Positions 48,413 through 60,600 of a stretch of DNA of 64,000 bases are shown here, in pieces; the first letter of the stretch is position 1; the number at the start of each line of letters is the position of its first letter. Both the position numbers and the translations under genes were made by a program. This stretch comes from Cocos nucifera (Eukaryota; Streptophyta; Magnoliopsida; Arecales; Arecaceae), in the NCBI GenBank assembly GCA_006176705.1, contig QRFJ01002478.1, forward strand, positions 1-64,000, in the 5' to 3' direction. The notes under the pieces were generated by a model that was not told where the DNA came from, did no database searches, and saw only the letters and a list, made by a program, of their open reading frames with translations.

Positions 48413-49365
48413 TCATCCACATAGGTCATAAGTGATGCTCTGAACATGCATAGCTATTTCCTTCAAGTTGTTGACTTCAGCTCTAAGGGCTGCAATTTTA
48501 GCTGGTAAGGTTGGCACGTAATCTACTCCTTGCATAGTTGCTAGTCTTTTCGGCATCATGCATTCTATTTTCCCCTGATAGCTATTTGATGCCATCTCAT
48601 CAATCAGATCAAAGGCTTCTTCCTCCATTTCTCAGTTAATGATTTCTCTTACTGCTGCATCAATCATAGAATGATTAGTAGGAGATAAACCATTATAGAA
48701 AGTTTGTACCTGAAGCTATACGAGCAATTGATGATGTGAACATCTTCTCAGTAGTTTCTTGAAATGCTCCCAAGCCTCATATAGTGTCTCCATGTCCATC
48801 TACATAAAAAAAGTGATATCGTTGTGCATCTTGACAGTCTGGGAAGGTGGAAAGGACTTGGCCAAGAATTTTTGGGCTAGGACATCCCAAGTTATGATAG
48901 AACCTGTAGGAAGAGAATGAAGCCAACTTTAGCTTTGTCCCATAAAGAGAAAGGAAATAACCTTAATCTAATAGCATCATCCAACACCCCATTAATTTTA
49001 AAAGTATCATAAAGTTCAAGAATGTTAGAAATATGGACATTCTGATCATCATGCACCTATCCACTGAATTGAACAGTTGATTGAATCATCTGGATCATCA
49101 TCGATTTTATTTTGAAGTTGTTTGCTCGCATAGGCGGTCTCCTAATGATCGAAGCTGCATCAGCTATAGATGGTGTCATGTAATCGTTTAATGGACGATG
49201 TGCTGCTCGAATAGCTTCGTGCCGTCCCTCGGTCATCATATCTAATCTCAGATTGATGTTGTTCGGATCTTCAATAGCCATATTTCTTTCTTGTTGTAGT
49301 CTTCTAATGGTCCTTTCAATTTCTAGATCTAAAGATAGTAAGTTACTATGTCCAGTATGTGTCAT
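48413..49365 (-). pseudogene. Element E gag, broken
   Basis: Starts at 49365 (MTHTGHSNLLSLDLEIERT), reaches RPLNDYMTPSIADAASIIRRPP and ANNFKIKSMMIQMIQ, then a TAG near 49057. The frame can be followed in translation by DDQNVHISNILELYDTFKING and DDAIRLRLFPFSLWDKAK, a frameshift near 48925, and EEEAFDLIDEMASNSYQ at 48413-48628. These are standard capsid motifs of plant gypsy gag. Full capsid would be over 300 residues. Broken by at least two stops and one shift. Confidence 0.85.
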
Positions 49366-49466
49366 GCACTGAACAAATTTAAAAATAAAGTAAGAATAAA
49401 AATTAAAAATAAAATTTTAAAGTAAAGCTAGGATCAAAATTTTAATATTATTTTAGACATAATTTT

Positions 49467-49480
49467 CGACAATGATGCCA
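49467..49480 (-). other. Primer-binding site of element E
   Basis: Minus strand TGGCATCATTGTCG, a decayed form of TGGCGCCGTTGCCG, the Asp-tRNA-type site common in plant gypsy elements. The changes are C-to-T and G-to-A. Six bases separate it from the LTR. Confidence 0.65.
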
Positions 49481-49486
49481 AAAACT

Positions 49487-51393
49487 TGATGCATGCTAAT
49501 ATATAGTTATGGCAAGTGCACCAGTCGATCAAGTAATAAAGTAAGTGAGTAGAGTATTATCCCTAGAGGATTGAAAAATAAGTATTGAGAAGCTCTTTTC
49601 TATGCTTTATTTAGAAGATCGATTTATGAGAATTAAAAAAAATAAAGAATAAAATAAAAAAATAAATAAAAATTGCAAGGAGATAAAGAGAGTGTAAATA
49701 TTAGGGTTTTAAACTTAAGAGCAATAGGTTACTAAGGCAATCGGTGCAGCAACTCAGTCAATACAATATTTAGATTATTAGGTTAATTTTATTTCATGTG
49801 ATGATGGAGTCTCCTAGTTTATTCACTATCCTTTGGTCCAAGTGTAGCAAAACTATCAATATTTATTGATTACCCTTTGGTCCAGGTGTAATTTAAATAA
49901 ATATCTATGCATTAAGTTTTATGAAACTCTCTAATTAAAATACGCAGCGTCCAAAGCGCACTAAAATTCCTGTATGCATATGAATTCTAATTCGATTCAT
50001 AATACAAGGTATATAATCAAGAAGCAATAACATAGATGTACTTGATTCGTATCATCTATGTTCATCAGATCAATTAGAAGATGGCCAGTAATCTAAAAGC
50101 ATTAAGATCGGATTTATATACTCCTTATGAATAAAATTTAAAATTAAAAATAAATCATACTAAATGTTGCATCAAAAGAGCGGCTACACCTTAGCCTTAG
50201 TAAAAGAAAATTTAGTTCATGATAACAAGTTCATAAATAGTAAATAAAATAAAAAACATGAAGAAATTAGATAGTTTATTCGCTGAAATTGGTTGTCCAT
50301 TACTCTTGGTGTGGAGAACTTGATGAAGAAGAAAGTCGCTTTGTGTAACAACCTTCGAAAGAAGAAAAGAAGAGGAAAGAAAAGTAACAAAATAAAAACT
50401 CTTTCTCTTCTCTCCCTAAACCCCTCTCTCTTTCTCTATTTTCTCTATTTCTCTCTATTTTCTCTTTATTTTTAACTCTCTATTTTTGTTCTCTGCCTCC
50501 TTTTGGCAACAGTAGGCAACCCCCTTTTTATAGGCTAAGAGATGGATTTTTAGAAGAAATCCTAACCAAATTGGGTTTAAAACTCTTAACACAAGTCAAA
50601 TTGAAACCCTGGATAATTCTGACCTTCAGATTAGCATCCAATGGATCAAAAATCATTTAAAAATTCTTTTTAAAAATCCATTTCAAGTCAGAATTAACCT
50701 CAACCGTCAGATCTTCTTGATGATTAAATTGGGACCATCGGATCACGTATAGGAGCCTTCAAATTTCTAGTTAAAATCGATAATACATCTCCACTAGTGG
50801 ATCTCGACTAGGAGCTACATCCACCATTCGTCAGCGCATAGATTTTCATCGTTCGGTCAAATTCCAACGAACAGCATCCATCGGATCTGGCAAAATTCCC
50901 AAAATACCCTCTATAGATCGTGCATGAGCCCAGTGTTGTGTGGACTACTACTTCCTTCAGCCAATCGAAGCATGCTCATCCTCATGAAATCCCTAAAATG
51001 CCCTCGCTTGGTTACTACAATGGTCCACCATGCACCATGAAAAATTCTGACGTTAGTGTGGCGTAAGCGGGGTGTTAGTGGACGATTGATCTTGTTTTGA
51101 GTGCAGTAAGGTTGGGCAGTCTGCTGAGCCAATTTTTATAAGCTGGTTTGAACCAGACCGACCGGCATTTAAAAATTATTATTATTATTATTATTTTCCT
51201 TTGAAATTCAATTTCAAACTCGTTTGAAGTCCGTTTTGCTTGAAATTTATTTTATCTGAACCAAAAAAAAAAAGATCTTCATATTGGTGATCTTCTTTCC
51301 TACATAGAATTAATAAAAGTATCAATTTCTTAAAAATAAATTAATTTATTTTATAATTTAATACTTTTATTAGTGTATTTTTATCACTTATCA
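49487..51393 (-). repeat. Element E 5' LTR
   Basis: 1907 bp, plus strand TGATGCATGCTAAT to CACTTATCA. Homologous to 43995-45898 with many substitutions. Frames 50293-50475 and 50911-51132 correspond to the unsupported ones in the other LTR. Confidence 0.92.
50524..50532 (-). promoter_or_regulatory. TATA box in E 5' LTR
   Basis: Minus strand TATAAAAAG. Transcription would start near 50500 in the GA-rich run and read leftward into gag. Confidence 0.65.
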
Positions 51394-51398
51394 AACAT
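51394..51398. repeat. Target site duplication, right of element E
   Basis: AACAT, exact match to 43990-43994; B coding resumes at once. Confidence 0.92.
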
Positions 51399-52269
51399 GG
51401 ATTTTGATAAGGTGATCAAAACGTATGGCTTCGTTAAGAATAGAGAAGAACCCTACATTTACAAATGGGCAAATAGTCCAGTGGTGGTATTTCTTATCTT
51501 ATACGTGGATGACATTCTCTTAATCGAGAATGACATCCTCACACTGCAAGGAATAAAAATTTGATTGTCATCTCAATTCTTCATGAAGGATTTGGGTGAA
51601 ATATCCTACATTCTAGGAATGAAGATCTATAGGGATAGATCTAAAAGGATGCTTGAATTATTCCTGTCCATGTATATAAAAACTATGCTGAAGAGGTTCA
51701 ACATGGAGAATTCTAAAAAGGGCTATTTTTCGATAGACCATGAAATTTCTCTCTCCAAGAAGGATTATCTGATAACTCTTGAAGAGAGAGAGCATATGAG
51801 TAGAGTCTCATATGATTTAGCAATGGTTTCTGTTATGTACGCCATGATATGTATGAGACCAGATGTTGCATATTCATTAGGAGTAGTGAGTAGATACTAA
51901 TCTAATCTAGGAGAGAACCACTGAAAAGTGGTGAAAGCCATCCTTAAGTATTTAAGTAATACTAAGAACCAATGATTGGTTTATGGCAAGTCAGATCTGA
52001 AACTTATGAAATTTACTAACTCCAACTTTCAATCTGATCATGATGACAGTAGAAGCATTTTAGGTTATATCTTTATCCTAAATGGTGGAGCCATCTACTA
52101 GAAGTGTTCTAAGCAGCATACTATGATAGACTCTATTTGTGAACTAGAGTACATTGCAGCATCAGATGCTATGAAGAAAGCTATATGGCTAAGAAAATTT
52201 ATCATCGAGCTCGGAGTAGCACCCTCCTTTGATGGTCCGGTCCTGCTCTACCATGACAGCATTGGTGCC
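51399..52269 (+). pseudogene. Element B RT end and RNase H, truncated
   Basis: Resumes with DFDKVIKTYGFVKN, RT active site YVDD at 51502-51513, KDLGEISYILGMKIYRDRS, MENSKKGYF, MYAMICMRPDVAYS, RNase H with ELEYIAASDAMKKAIWLRKFIIELG and VLLYHDSIGA. Several stops. The sequence leaves B at 52269, within the RNase H DRIGAI-equivalent motif, where G begins. About 250 coding bases and the 3' LTR are missing from the window. Confidence 0.88.
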
Positions 52270-53532
52270 TGTTGCTGTGAAATCTGGTTGACACCAGAAT
52301 CGGTGCTGGAGTCGGAGAGGACGAGGTCATCCTGGTGGCCTGCAAAATAAGTCTCATCTAAAGTTGGATGTGGTGGCTCTGGCAAGACCCTTCGATGATC
52401 AAGGCAGCTCTTTCAGTCAACAGAAATTGAGTGCTTAGAAAAGAAAGTAGTAGAGTATCGAGAAGGAGAAGAGAGCTTCAGAAAGAAAGCATATCTAGAG
52501 GATCTCTTAAATAGGTGGTGCCTGTAACAAACTGATAGTGATAGCTGCAACCATCTGGTAGTAGGCCATTCAGGGCCATGTGAAGTTTGTTATGGAGGGT
52601 AGTGTCTGTTGTCACGACGTGCCTGCCCGTTGGGACTTGACAGCTGAAGTTCGAATATGATAGCTACAGGCAATGAAAAGTTCTTAGTTATTATTATTCT
52701 AGAGGAGCTCGGAGGTTATCGAGGTTGACTGTGCGTAGGCTACTGCTTTCTATATTGAGGGCATGCACCGAGGTCCTTCGGGGCTGCTATAAGGGGTCCG
52801 AACGAAATCCCATTGGGAGTATCTAAGAAAAGTCCGATCGAGTGGAGCCCTTCAGGCAACTAAAAGGAGAAGTCTAGGAGAAGTTCAACTATAGAAGAAG
52901 TCCAGAAGGAGTTCGACTGGTGGAGAAGTTTGAAAGAAGTTTGACTGGTGGAGGGGTCCGGCTGGAGGAGAAGTTCGGGAGGAGTTCGACTGTAGAAGAA
53001 GTCTTGAAGGAGTTCGACTGGCGGAGAGGTCCGACTGGAGAAGAAATTCGGAAGGAGTTCGACTGTAGGAAAAGTTCAGGAGAAGTTCGACTGGTGGAGA
53101 GGTTCGATTGGAGGAGAAGTTCGTGAGAAGTTTTACTATAGGAGAAGTTCGGAAGGACTTCGACTGTAGGAGAAGTCCTGAAGGAGTTCAACTAGCGGAG
53201 AGGTCTGGTTGGAGAAAAAGTCTGGGAGAATTTCGACTGGTGGAGAGGTCTGGCTAGAGGAAAAGTTCAGAAGGAGTTAGACCGACCCCCAAGCTGGCCA
53301 GGCAGGACTGCCCAGGGGGCTGCTCTCACTATTCAAGTTCATCTGAAGGGGATCCAATGATAGGAGGGTGGTCGAGATCACTCTGAGACTAGACATTTAG
53401 TTGAACTTCGACAGGAGCAGATTTATCTTCAACAATAGTTTTCCTACTCTCATTTTGAAACTCGAACGAAGGGAGTACAAATGCGACTGCCAAAGTACTT
53501 TTTAGCCTCCCACGCCCACCAAGATGGGATGT
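52270..53532. mobile_element. Sequence G: unidentified LTR-like insertion with a minisatellite
   Basis: Starts TGTTGCTGTGAAATC exactly where B homology stops, which looks like an LTR edge, and is GC-richer than its neighbours. No coding domain, primer site or second LTR is visible. The right end is element F's LTR, so G may be a partial LTR into which F inserted. Family unknown. Confidence 0.45.
52869..53285. repeat. Minisatellite with about 73-base higher-order period
   Basis: Repeats of GGAGAAGTTC and GGAGTTCGACTG type words. Modules of about 28, 14 and 31 bases follow each other (for example GGAGAGGTCCGACT is a 14-base module), giving about 73 bases per round for roughly five rounds. The open frames on both strands here follow from the repeat and are not genes, as 73 is not a multiple of three. 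Confidence 0.8.
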
Positions 53533-55819
53533 TGTTAGATATGTGTGCCCTAGAAGCCAAAATTGGCTGACACTTGTAATACACTTCTAAGGGCAAAATT
53601 TTAATTTTGACTATAAATAATAAAATGAGTTATTTTCTATCACATAGGTGTATTTAGTGTCTGTGATACATCCTTTGAGTTAATGATAATAATAATTCTT
53701 ATTTTCAAGAGTAGAAAATTTAAGACAAGAATTTTCATTACTAACTCATAAAATGCTTCTGACCATAGGATCATCATGAGGATGGTGATTGATCCAAAAG
53801 ATTAGTATACAATCGCTTCTTTGTAGTATATGAGTCTTGAGTCTAAGGTGTAGAGACATCAGAGCGAGAGTATAGGTACTCGTTAGAGAACGAGGCTACT
53901 GAGTGTGACCACCTCGAGTAGTCATAAGGAATTCTACCTTCTTATCGATGACTGACTCGAAGCTGCAGTGGTGTGTCTAGTTCTTTAACCTGAGGTGCGT
54001 CAGTAATTCACCTTGAGGGTGTTATAGTTTGACTGTACCATGACTCGGTCTCCAAGCCATTCAGAATCCTGAGGTATATGTTGGCTATAGCATGTTCATT
54101 ATAGAAATTGGATTGCACCAAGATGGAATCTATCTACCTCGATAGAAGAGGAGCAGCCCTATGATGATCATGAGAATCAAGTCCATAAGCCTATGGCCAT
54201 GGCAGAGTGTGAAATAATAGAAAATATTTTTATTAAGGTTTTCACATCGGACTTGAATCGAATGATTAAATCATATGATAGAAATTAGGGTTTAACGAGT
54301 TCACTATAACCTTAATCTGATCGGGGTTCAAGATAGAAGAACTTAATGACACAAGTAGCTGCACCAAGAGGTTCATTTTCAGTTTTGATGGGTTGCCACC
54401 ATATACTGCTAGGTGTCACTGGTAGATTTTGGGAGCAACTAGAATGATTTAGATGATCGATCATTCTAATTGTCTGAATCAGAAGAGTTCTGATCCATCG
54501 AAAGGAGTTTTAATGATGTTGATGATGGAGATCACTACATATCCCATTACCATATAGAACTGAACCTAACTAGATCACATAAATAAGGGTTTGGATTTGG
54601 ATATCATCAATTGGACTAACCTAGTTCAGTTGATTTGAATTAGATTCAATTAGTTTCAAAAAAATCATGCTAGCACATGATTGAGCCTAACATTCTCCTA
54701 TTTTCTATCATTAAAAGTTATCTCGATTGAGCCAAATAAGTTTGTGCTCACTCAGGTACCTTTACCTAGTCTGATTGGAGCTTGTCTAGGTCAGAAAAGG
54801 ATTGTCTTAATTTATGAGATAAATTTAAGACAACACCTGCCATTTTCCATCACCTGCTAATTCTTATCCTTTGATTTTAGTCAAACATTGACCTTTGACC
54901 CTTGGACATCTATCTTTGTGTCATGCACTTATTGGAGAGAAGATTAGGGCTTGTCTCCTCTCTAAAAATTGGAAAGAAGGGGGTGCGCACCTAGGATGGC
55001 GTGCGCCTATGGATAGAGATGCCTGGAGTCCCATACAAATGGGACTCCATGTTGCTTTTTGGATTCAAACTAGGTGACCCTCATCTATAGACTTTGATCA
55101 GTCATAGGTGCCATCTAAGGATGAATCTATGGGTCTCTCATCTGATTGGATCAGGTGATGTCTTCTCAACAATCAGATTTAGATCTAATTAAATGAAGCA
55201 ACGTGATTGGCCGGAGTGATGTGGCACTGCATGGCGTAGCAGGGTCTATATAAAGACCTATCTACACCCACTTTTTCAAGAGTTCCTCTTAGCCCATACC
55301 CTAAGGCTGCTCCTCTCCCTCCTCCATGCCACCATTTTGATCCTTTCTCTCCTCTCCATGCCCAAGGCAGTTGGGCTTTAGATTAGTGCGAGTAAGGCAA
55401 GAAAAGGCTGACGAAAAAGGAAGAAGGCAGCACTGCTGCAGAGACGACGGGTGATCTTCAGAAGGAGTTTCAAAAATCCTCCAAATCAGATCTAGATCTA
55501 ATTTTTGAAGATGAGATAAAGAAGGAGAAGATCTCCAGATCTAGCCTGAGTGGATATCGATAGAGGCCAGGCGCTTGCGTGGCTAGATCCAGAACCTCAG
55601 GGCTTTAGCAGCATCATCAATGGATAATCAGATTACCCAGAATCAAGATAAAATTAATTAGATTTAATTTAATTTAATTTTATTATTTATTAGATCATAA
55701 AATTAGATCTAAAAAGTGTTAGATCTAATTAGGATCTAAGAGGTGATTTTTGAAATATGCCTCTCGATCAAATCAGATCTGAACGAACTTGACCCCGAGA
55801 AATCAGGATTTTCCCTTCA
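53533..55819 (+). repeat. Element F 5' LTR
   Basis: 2287 bp, TGTTAGATATGTGTGCCC to TTTTCCCTTCA. TATA box TATATAAAG at 55247-55255. GTCAA/TTGAC cluster is reduced (about 54880-54905). The U5 palindrome and the donor GT are mutated. Plus-strand frame 54895-55077 is unsupported. Confidence 0.92.
55247..55255 (+). promoter_or_regulatory. TATA box in F 5' LTR
   Basis: TATATAAAG, at the position of TATAAATAAG in the A and D LTRs. Confidence 0.65.
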
Positions 55820-57689
55820 ACTGGTATCAGGGCCAGATTCTTATAAAATTTATTTAGATCTATTTTAATATGATAAATTTATGATTTTAGATATCATATT
55901 AGATGTGATTAGATCTAAAATAAAAAAATTAAAAAATTAAAATTAATAATTCTACATCAAATATGTATGAGATACATAACTAGACTAGGAATAGAATTAT
56001 TCTCTATGTAGTCTAGTATAATCATAATTTTTATATAATTAAATATAATTTTTAGATCTATTTATTTACTATTTTTTGATCTAATAAATGTTATAATCAA
56101 ATCTTAAAATAAAAAATAAATTAAATTTAATTTGATCATATGAGATATGATAGTTGCATGTTTAGACTAGTTATAGAATAGTTCTACAATAGGATCTAGA
56201 TTAAATTTTATTTGATAAGATCAAATTTAAATTTAATTTCTTAGATGATTATGAGATAATTTAGATCTAAAAAACATGCATGCATGATACATGACATGTA
56301 TGCAAAATATGTTTTAATTAGATCAATTTTCTTATATGAGATATATGCTTAGATCTAATTAGTTTTTGTAGATTAGTTGTATTTCTGATTAAGGCATTCT
56401 CCTTGACCGTTCGATCATAAGAATAAAGTAGGGCTTAAAGATCCTCTCCTCCCATTCGATGGGATGTTCTTATGATGTATAGGGATGCTACACATTCTTC
56501 CTTAATTAGAAATTAAAATCTTACTTTCTGCAAAATCTTAGATCCTGAAATCCTAGGCTCTTATTTGCATGATTTATTTTTGAACCCTAAACTTAATTAA
56601 GAATTAAGAATATAAAACATATTAGGTCTAAAATTAAGAATTTTTAGATCTAAGATATGTTCATAAAATTGGGTTCGGACTTCGGTAGCTCAATTAGGTC
56701 TAGCAGTTGATCAAACCGAATCAAGAGTTAGTTAGATGGGATCAACAATACTTAAATTGACCAGCCTAATAGGATTAAGTCTGGGTCAAGATCGAGTCAC
56801 GTGAGTGATCGATCAAGCTAAGACCTAATTAGGCTTAGTGGTTAGAGTCTGGATTGTAGGCTAACCCGATTGGTTCTGGCTTAACAATTTAGTGTCTAAA
56901 GTAAGTTTGGCAGATACGATCGATTGGTTTTTAATTGGGAGCAACTCGACTTGAATGTATTCTTATCAAGTTAATGGCATATCCCTTCCACCGATTTCAC
57001 TTACCTGGCCATGTTTGATGACTCAGTTCTGATATGAGGGGGTCAATAATCCGAGCTAACCCATGCCACTAGGTTAGTCATAATGGTTATGACTATGTCA
57101 AGTCTAGTTTAATGAGACCTAAATCAAATCTTCCTAAGAAAAGATTAAGTCTAAGGTCTTCCACCATTGTAGATATGCGGGCCCTTCCTGGGGTTGATTG
57201 TTCTCAGCTGGTTATAGTGGCTCAGTTGCACTAGGAAGACGCAACCATGTCTAATAGGCATTGGATGGTACAGGCTGGAGGATGGATTGGGCTCAATATT
57301 TTGGATATGGTGAGAGATTCAATTAGGAATCCAATCTATGCAAATGATGGGTCTGACTTAACTAAGGAGTGGATCAATATTTCAGACACAGTGAGATTCA
57401 TGAATTAGAGATCAAGTTTGGGTGCATCATGATTAGAGAATCATTGAACAAGAGTTGTTCACTCATTGGCTAACCCATCACCAATAACTGTTAGGTGAGG
57501 TGATGAGTCAGTCGGTGGGATCGCACCACCCACTAGAAATCAGTAATTGTGAAGATTTTTGCATCTCTATAGAGAAAGTGTAGGGATCTGAGAAAATAGT
57601 GGGAGCTAATTTGTTTAAAAATAAAATTCCTAAATAAATTGGTTAAGTCTTAATTACAGTATCTAACTAGAAACTTTGACTCTCTATAG
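55648..57689 (+). other. Predicted leader intron of element F, donor mutated
   Basis: The donor position reads CAAG-ATAAAA where A and D have GTAAAT. The acceptor side is kept: CTAAC at 57663-57667 and CTCTATAG ending at 57689, four bases before the gag start codon position. Confidence 0.35.
55822..55833 (+). other. Primer-binding site of element F
   Basis: TGGTATCAGGGC, one change from the initiator-Met complement. Confidence 0.85.
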
Positions 57690-57693
57690 AAAA
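55834..57693 (+). other. Element F leader
   Basis: Non-coding, homologous to the A and D leaders. Nested stem-loop kept: outer arms 56385-56394 and 56500-56509 (CCTTAATTAG, one change), inner CATAAGAA and TTCTTATG and the TCCCAT-TCG-ATGGGA hairpin unchanged. Confidence 0.8.
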
Positions 57694-60600
57694 ATATCTG
57701 TATCCAACCCACTAGAACGAATCCTGAACACCCATAGACTGATTGGACTAAATTATAAGGATTGGCTCCAAAACTTCAAAATCATTTTGGGTTCCAAGAA
57801 GTTAACTCATGTATTGGTTTAGGACCCTCCCATCTTACCAGCTCGTCCATCCGCTGAGCAGAGAGCATCTCTGGATAAGTGGATAGATGATGATAACAAG
57901 ACTAGATATTACATGTTGGGCTTGATGTCTGATGAACTTCAACACCAACATGAAGATATCTGGACTGCTTGCCAAATGTTGGCTCACCTATAGGAGTTGT
58001 TTGGTGAACAGAGTCGCGCAGCTAAGTATCAAGTCACTAAACGACTGTTCAAGGCTAAGATGTATGATGGGCAGTCAGTCCAAGATCATTATCTGATGAT
58101 GATCAAAGACATGGAAGAGCTTGAGAAGCTCGGAGTGAGGTTGGACTTGGATCTGCAGAATGATATAATTCTGCAATCCTTAACTGATGCGTATGGGTAG
58201 TTCATCATGAACTACCATATGCATAAAGTTCAAAATTTCTTGGCCGAACTTATGAACATGCTGGTTACCGCTGAGCTTTCCATGAAAAGCACTAAAGCCT
58301 TAGTGCTTGCTATGGAACGGACTTCTTCTAAGAGAAAGTCTTTTGGAAAGAAGAAGAAGTCTGTGAAAAAGTAGAAGGTGGAAGGAGGAAAGAAGAAAAA
58401 GATAGAGCCGAAGAAGAAGGCTACTGACAAAGAAAAGTGTTTCCATTACAACAATGACGGCCATTGGAAGCGGAACTATCCTACTTACCTGGAAACCCTA
58501 AAGAAGAAGGAGGCAGGTCCTTCTAGAGGTATGCTCGTTATTGAGTCTAACCTTATGGTTTCTTCTGCATCCAGTTGGGTGCTTGACTCTAGTTCTAGTG
58601 CTTACTTGTGCACTTCTATGCAGGGTCTTGAGGATAGCAGGAGGCTGAGGGATGGTGAGATGATCCTATGCATCGAAAATGGAACAAGGGTTGCTGTCGT
58701 GGTCGTGGGAACATACCCAATTCGACTACCGTCTGATTTAGACTTAGTATTAAAAGACTGTTATTATGTACTTGTAGCATGTAGGAATTTGATTTCTATT
58801 TCTTGCCTTGCATTAGAAGGCTATGTAATTAGTTTTCTTAAGGACCATTGTAACATTTTTTATGAAAGAAATAAAATTGCAAGTGGTTTTTTTATTAACG
58901 GTATTTATCAGTTACATGTTGATGTATCTGATTTTAATTTCGAGCAAAATGTGAATGCCATAAAATCAAAATGAACTAGGGATAGTCCAAATGATAGATA
59001 TCCGTGGCACCTAAGATTAGGTCATATAGCAGAAGATGGGGTTAACAAATTAGAGAAAACTAGGCTATTGAGTTCGTTGACTTTCGAGTCATATCCAATT
59101 TGTGAATCCTATCTTCATGGCAAAATGACTAAACTCTCTTTTTGTAAACATGGGGAAAGGGCCACGGATCTTCTTGCCCTAGTACATATAGATGTGTGTA
59201 GCCCATTAGATATACCGGCTAGAGGCAACTTAGTCTACTTCATAACCTTTACCGATGATTTATCTAGGTATGGGTATGTGTATCTTATGAGACACAAGTA
59301 TGAAGCGTTTGAAAAGTTCAAAGATTTCAGACATGAAGTAGAAAAGCAAACTGGAAAATCCATTAAGGTTCTTCGATCATATCGAGGAGGTGAATACCTT
59401 AGTCGAAAATTTTTGAACTATCTCAAGGAAAATGGCATAGTCTCTCAGTGGACTCCACCAAGAACATCTCAACTCAACGGAGTTTCAGAATGGAGAAATT
59501 GGACCCTATTAGATATGGTCTGATCCATGATGAGCTTCACAGATCTTTCTGATTTTTTTTGGAGATACTATTTGTTAACTACAATATACTTACTAAATAG
59601 GGTTCTTTCTAAAATCGTTCCTACCACATTGAATGAGATATGGCATGATAAGAAATCAAGTCTGAGTCATCTCAAAATTTGGGGCTATCTGGCTCATGTC
59701 AAAAGACAATAAGCGGACAAGTTAGACTTTAGATCCTTTAGAGCTCGATTCATAGGATATCCTAAAGAGTCATTAGGATATTATTTCTACATTCCAGAAG
59801 ATCACAATGTGATTGTTAGTCGACATACCATTTTTCTTGAAAAATAGTTTATCCAAGATGGTGGCTTTGGAAAGTAGATCAAGCTTGATGAGAAAGTCTC
59901 ACAAGAGCAATGAGCTAAGGATCAAATGGAACCAAATCATGTTATGACAATCCAGTCACTACCTCCTCCACCTCGTAGATCGAAAAGAGTTTTCCATCCC
60001 CCTGAGAGGTACTTAGGTACTATTTCAGAGGATGTAGAGAAAATATTCCTCGTAGGTAATGGGGTTCACGGTGATGATCCCAAAACCTATAACGAGGTGA
60101 TATCAGATATCAACTCTAAGAAATGGTTAGAGGCAATGAAGTCAGAAATTGACTCGATGCACTCAAATCAAGTCTGGACCTTGGTAGATCCACCAGAAGG
60201 TATAGTACTTATTGGGTGTAAATGAATCTACAAGAGAAAGATTGGTGTGGATGGGAATGTGGAGACATTCAAGACTAGATTAGTGGTAAAAGGTTATAGT
60301 CAACGCGAAGGCATTGACTATCAGGATACCGTTTCGCCAGTTGCTATGCTAAAATCCATTCGCACAATGCTTGCTTTTGCAGCTTATTTCAATTATGAAA
60401 TATGGCAAATGGATGCGAAAATGGCATTCTTAAATAGATATCTTGAGGAAGATATCTATATGAAACAGCCACTAGGTTTCACATCTAGTGATGATGATCA
60501 CAAGGTTTGCAAGCTGCAATGGTCCATATATGGACTTAAGCAAGTATCTCACAGCTGGAATACTCATTTTAATGATGTGATCAAAATATTTGGTTTCATC

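Larger units (their letters stand above)
43995..51393 (-). mobile_element. Element E: Ty3/gypsy-type gag-protease element without RT or integrase
   Basis: 7399 bp, LTRs 43995-45898 and 49487-51393, exact 5-bp target duplication. The 3.6-kb interior codes only for gag and a retropepsin on the minus strand. No RT, RNase H or integrase is present and there is no room for them. The gag resembles plant Tat/Athila-type gypsy gag (established family resemblance, recognised by eye). Likely mobilised in trans by a full gypsy element, which is inference. Confidence 0.88.
9398..52269 (+). mobile_element. Element B: old Ty1/copia family-2 element split by C and E
   Basis: B survives as three pieces: 9398-13812, 43604-43994 and 51399-52269. 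Element C interrupts it between the codons for N and D of a KVND motif before RT. Element E interrupts it inside RT after SWN. In both places removing the insert with one target-duplication copy restores continuous homology to the C polyprotein. B's LTR start and its 3' end beyond RNase H are missing. Many stop codons and a gag deletion make it the oldest copy here. Confidence 0.88.

Noticed and set aside
52889..53191. Repetitive 100-residue minus-strand frame and 68-residue plus-strand frame in G
   Set aside because: Frames arise from the minisatellite. A 73-base period is not a multiple of three, so a real repeat protein is unlikely.
52869..53285. CRISPR array
   Set aside because: Repeats are contiguous and diverged without unique spacers, and the context is plant retrotransposon DNA.
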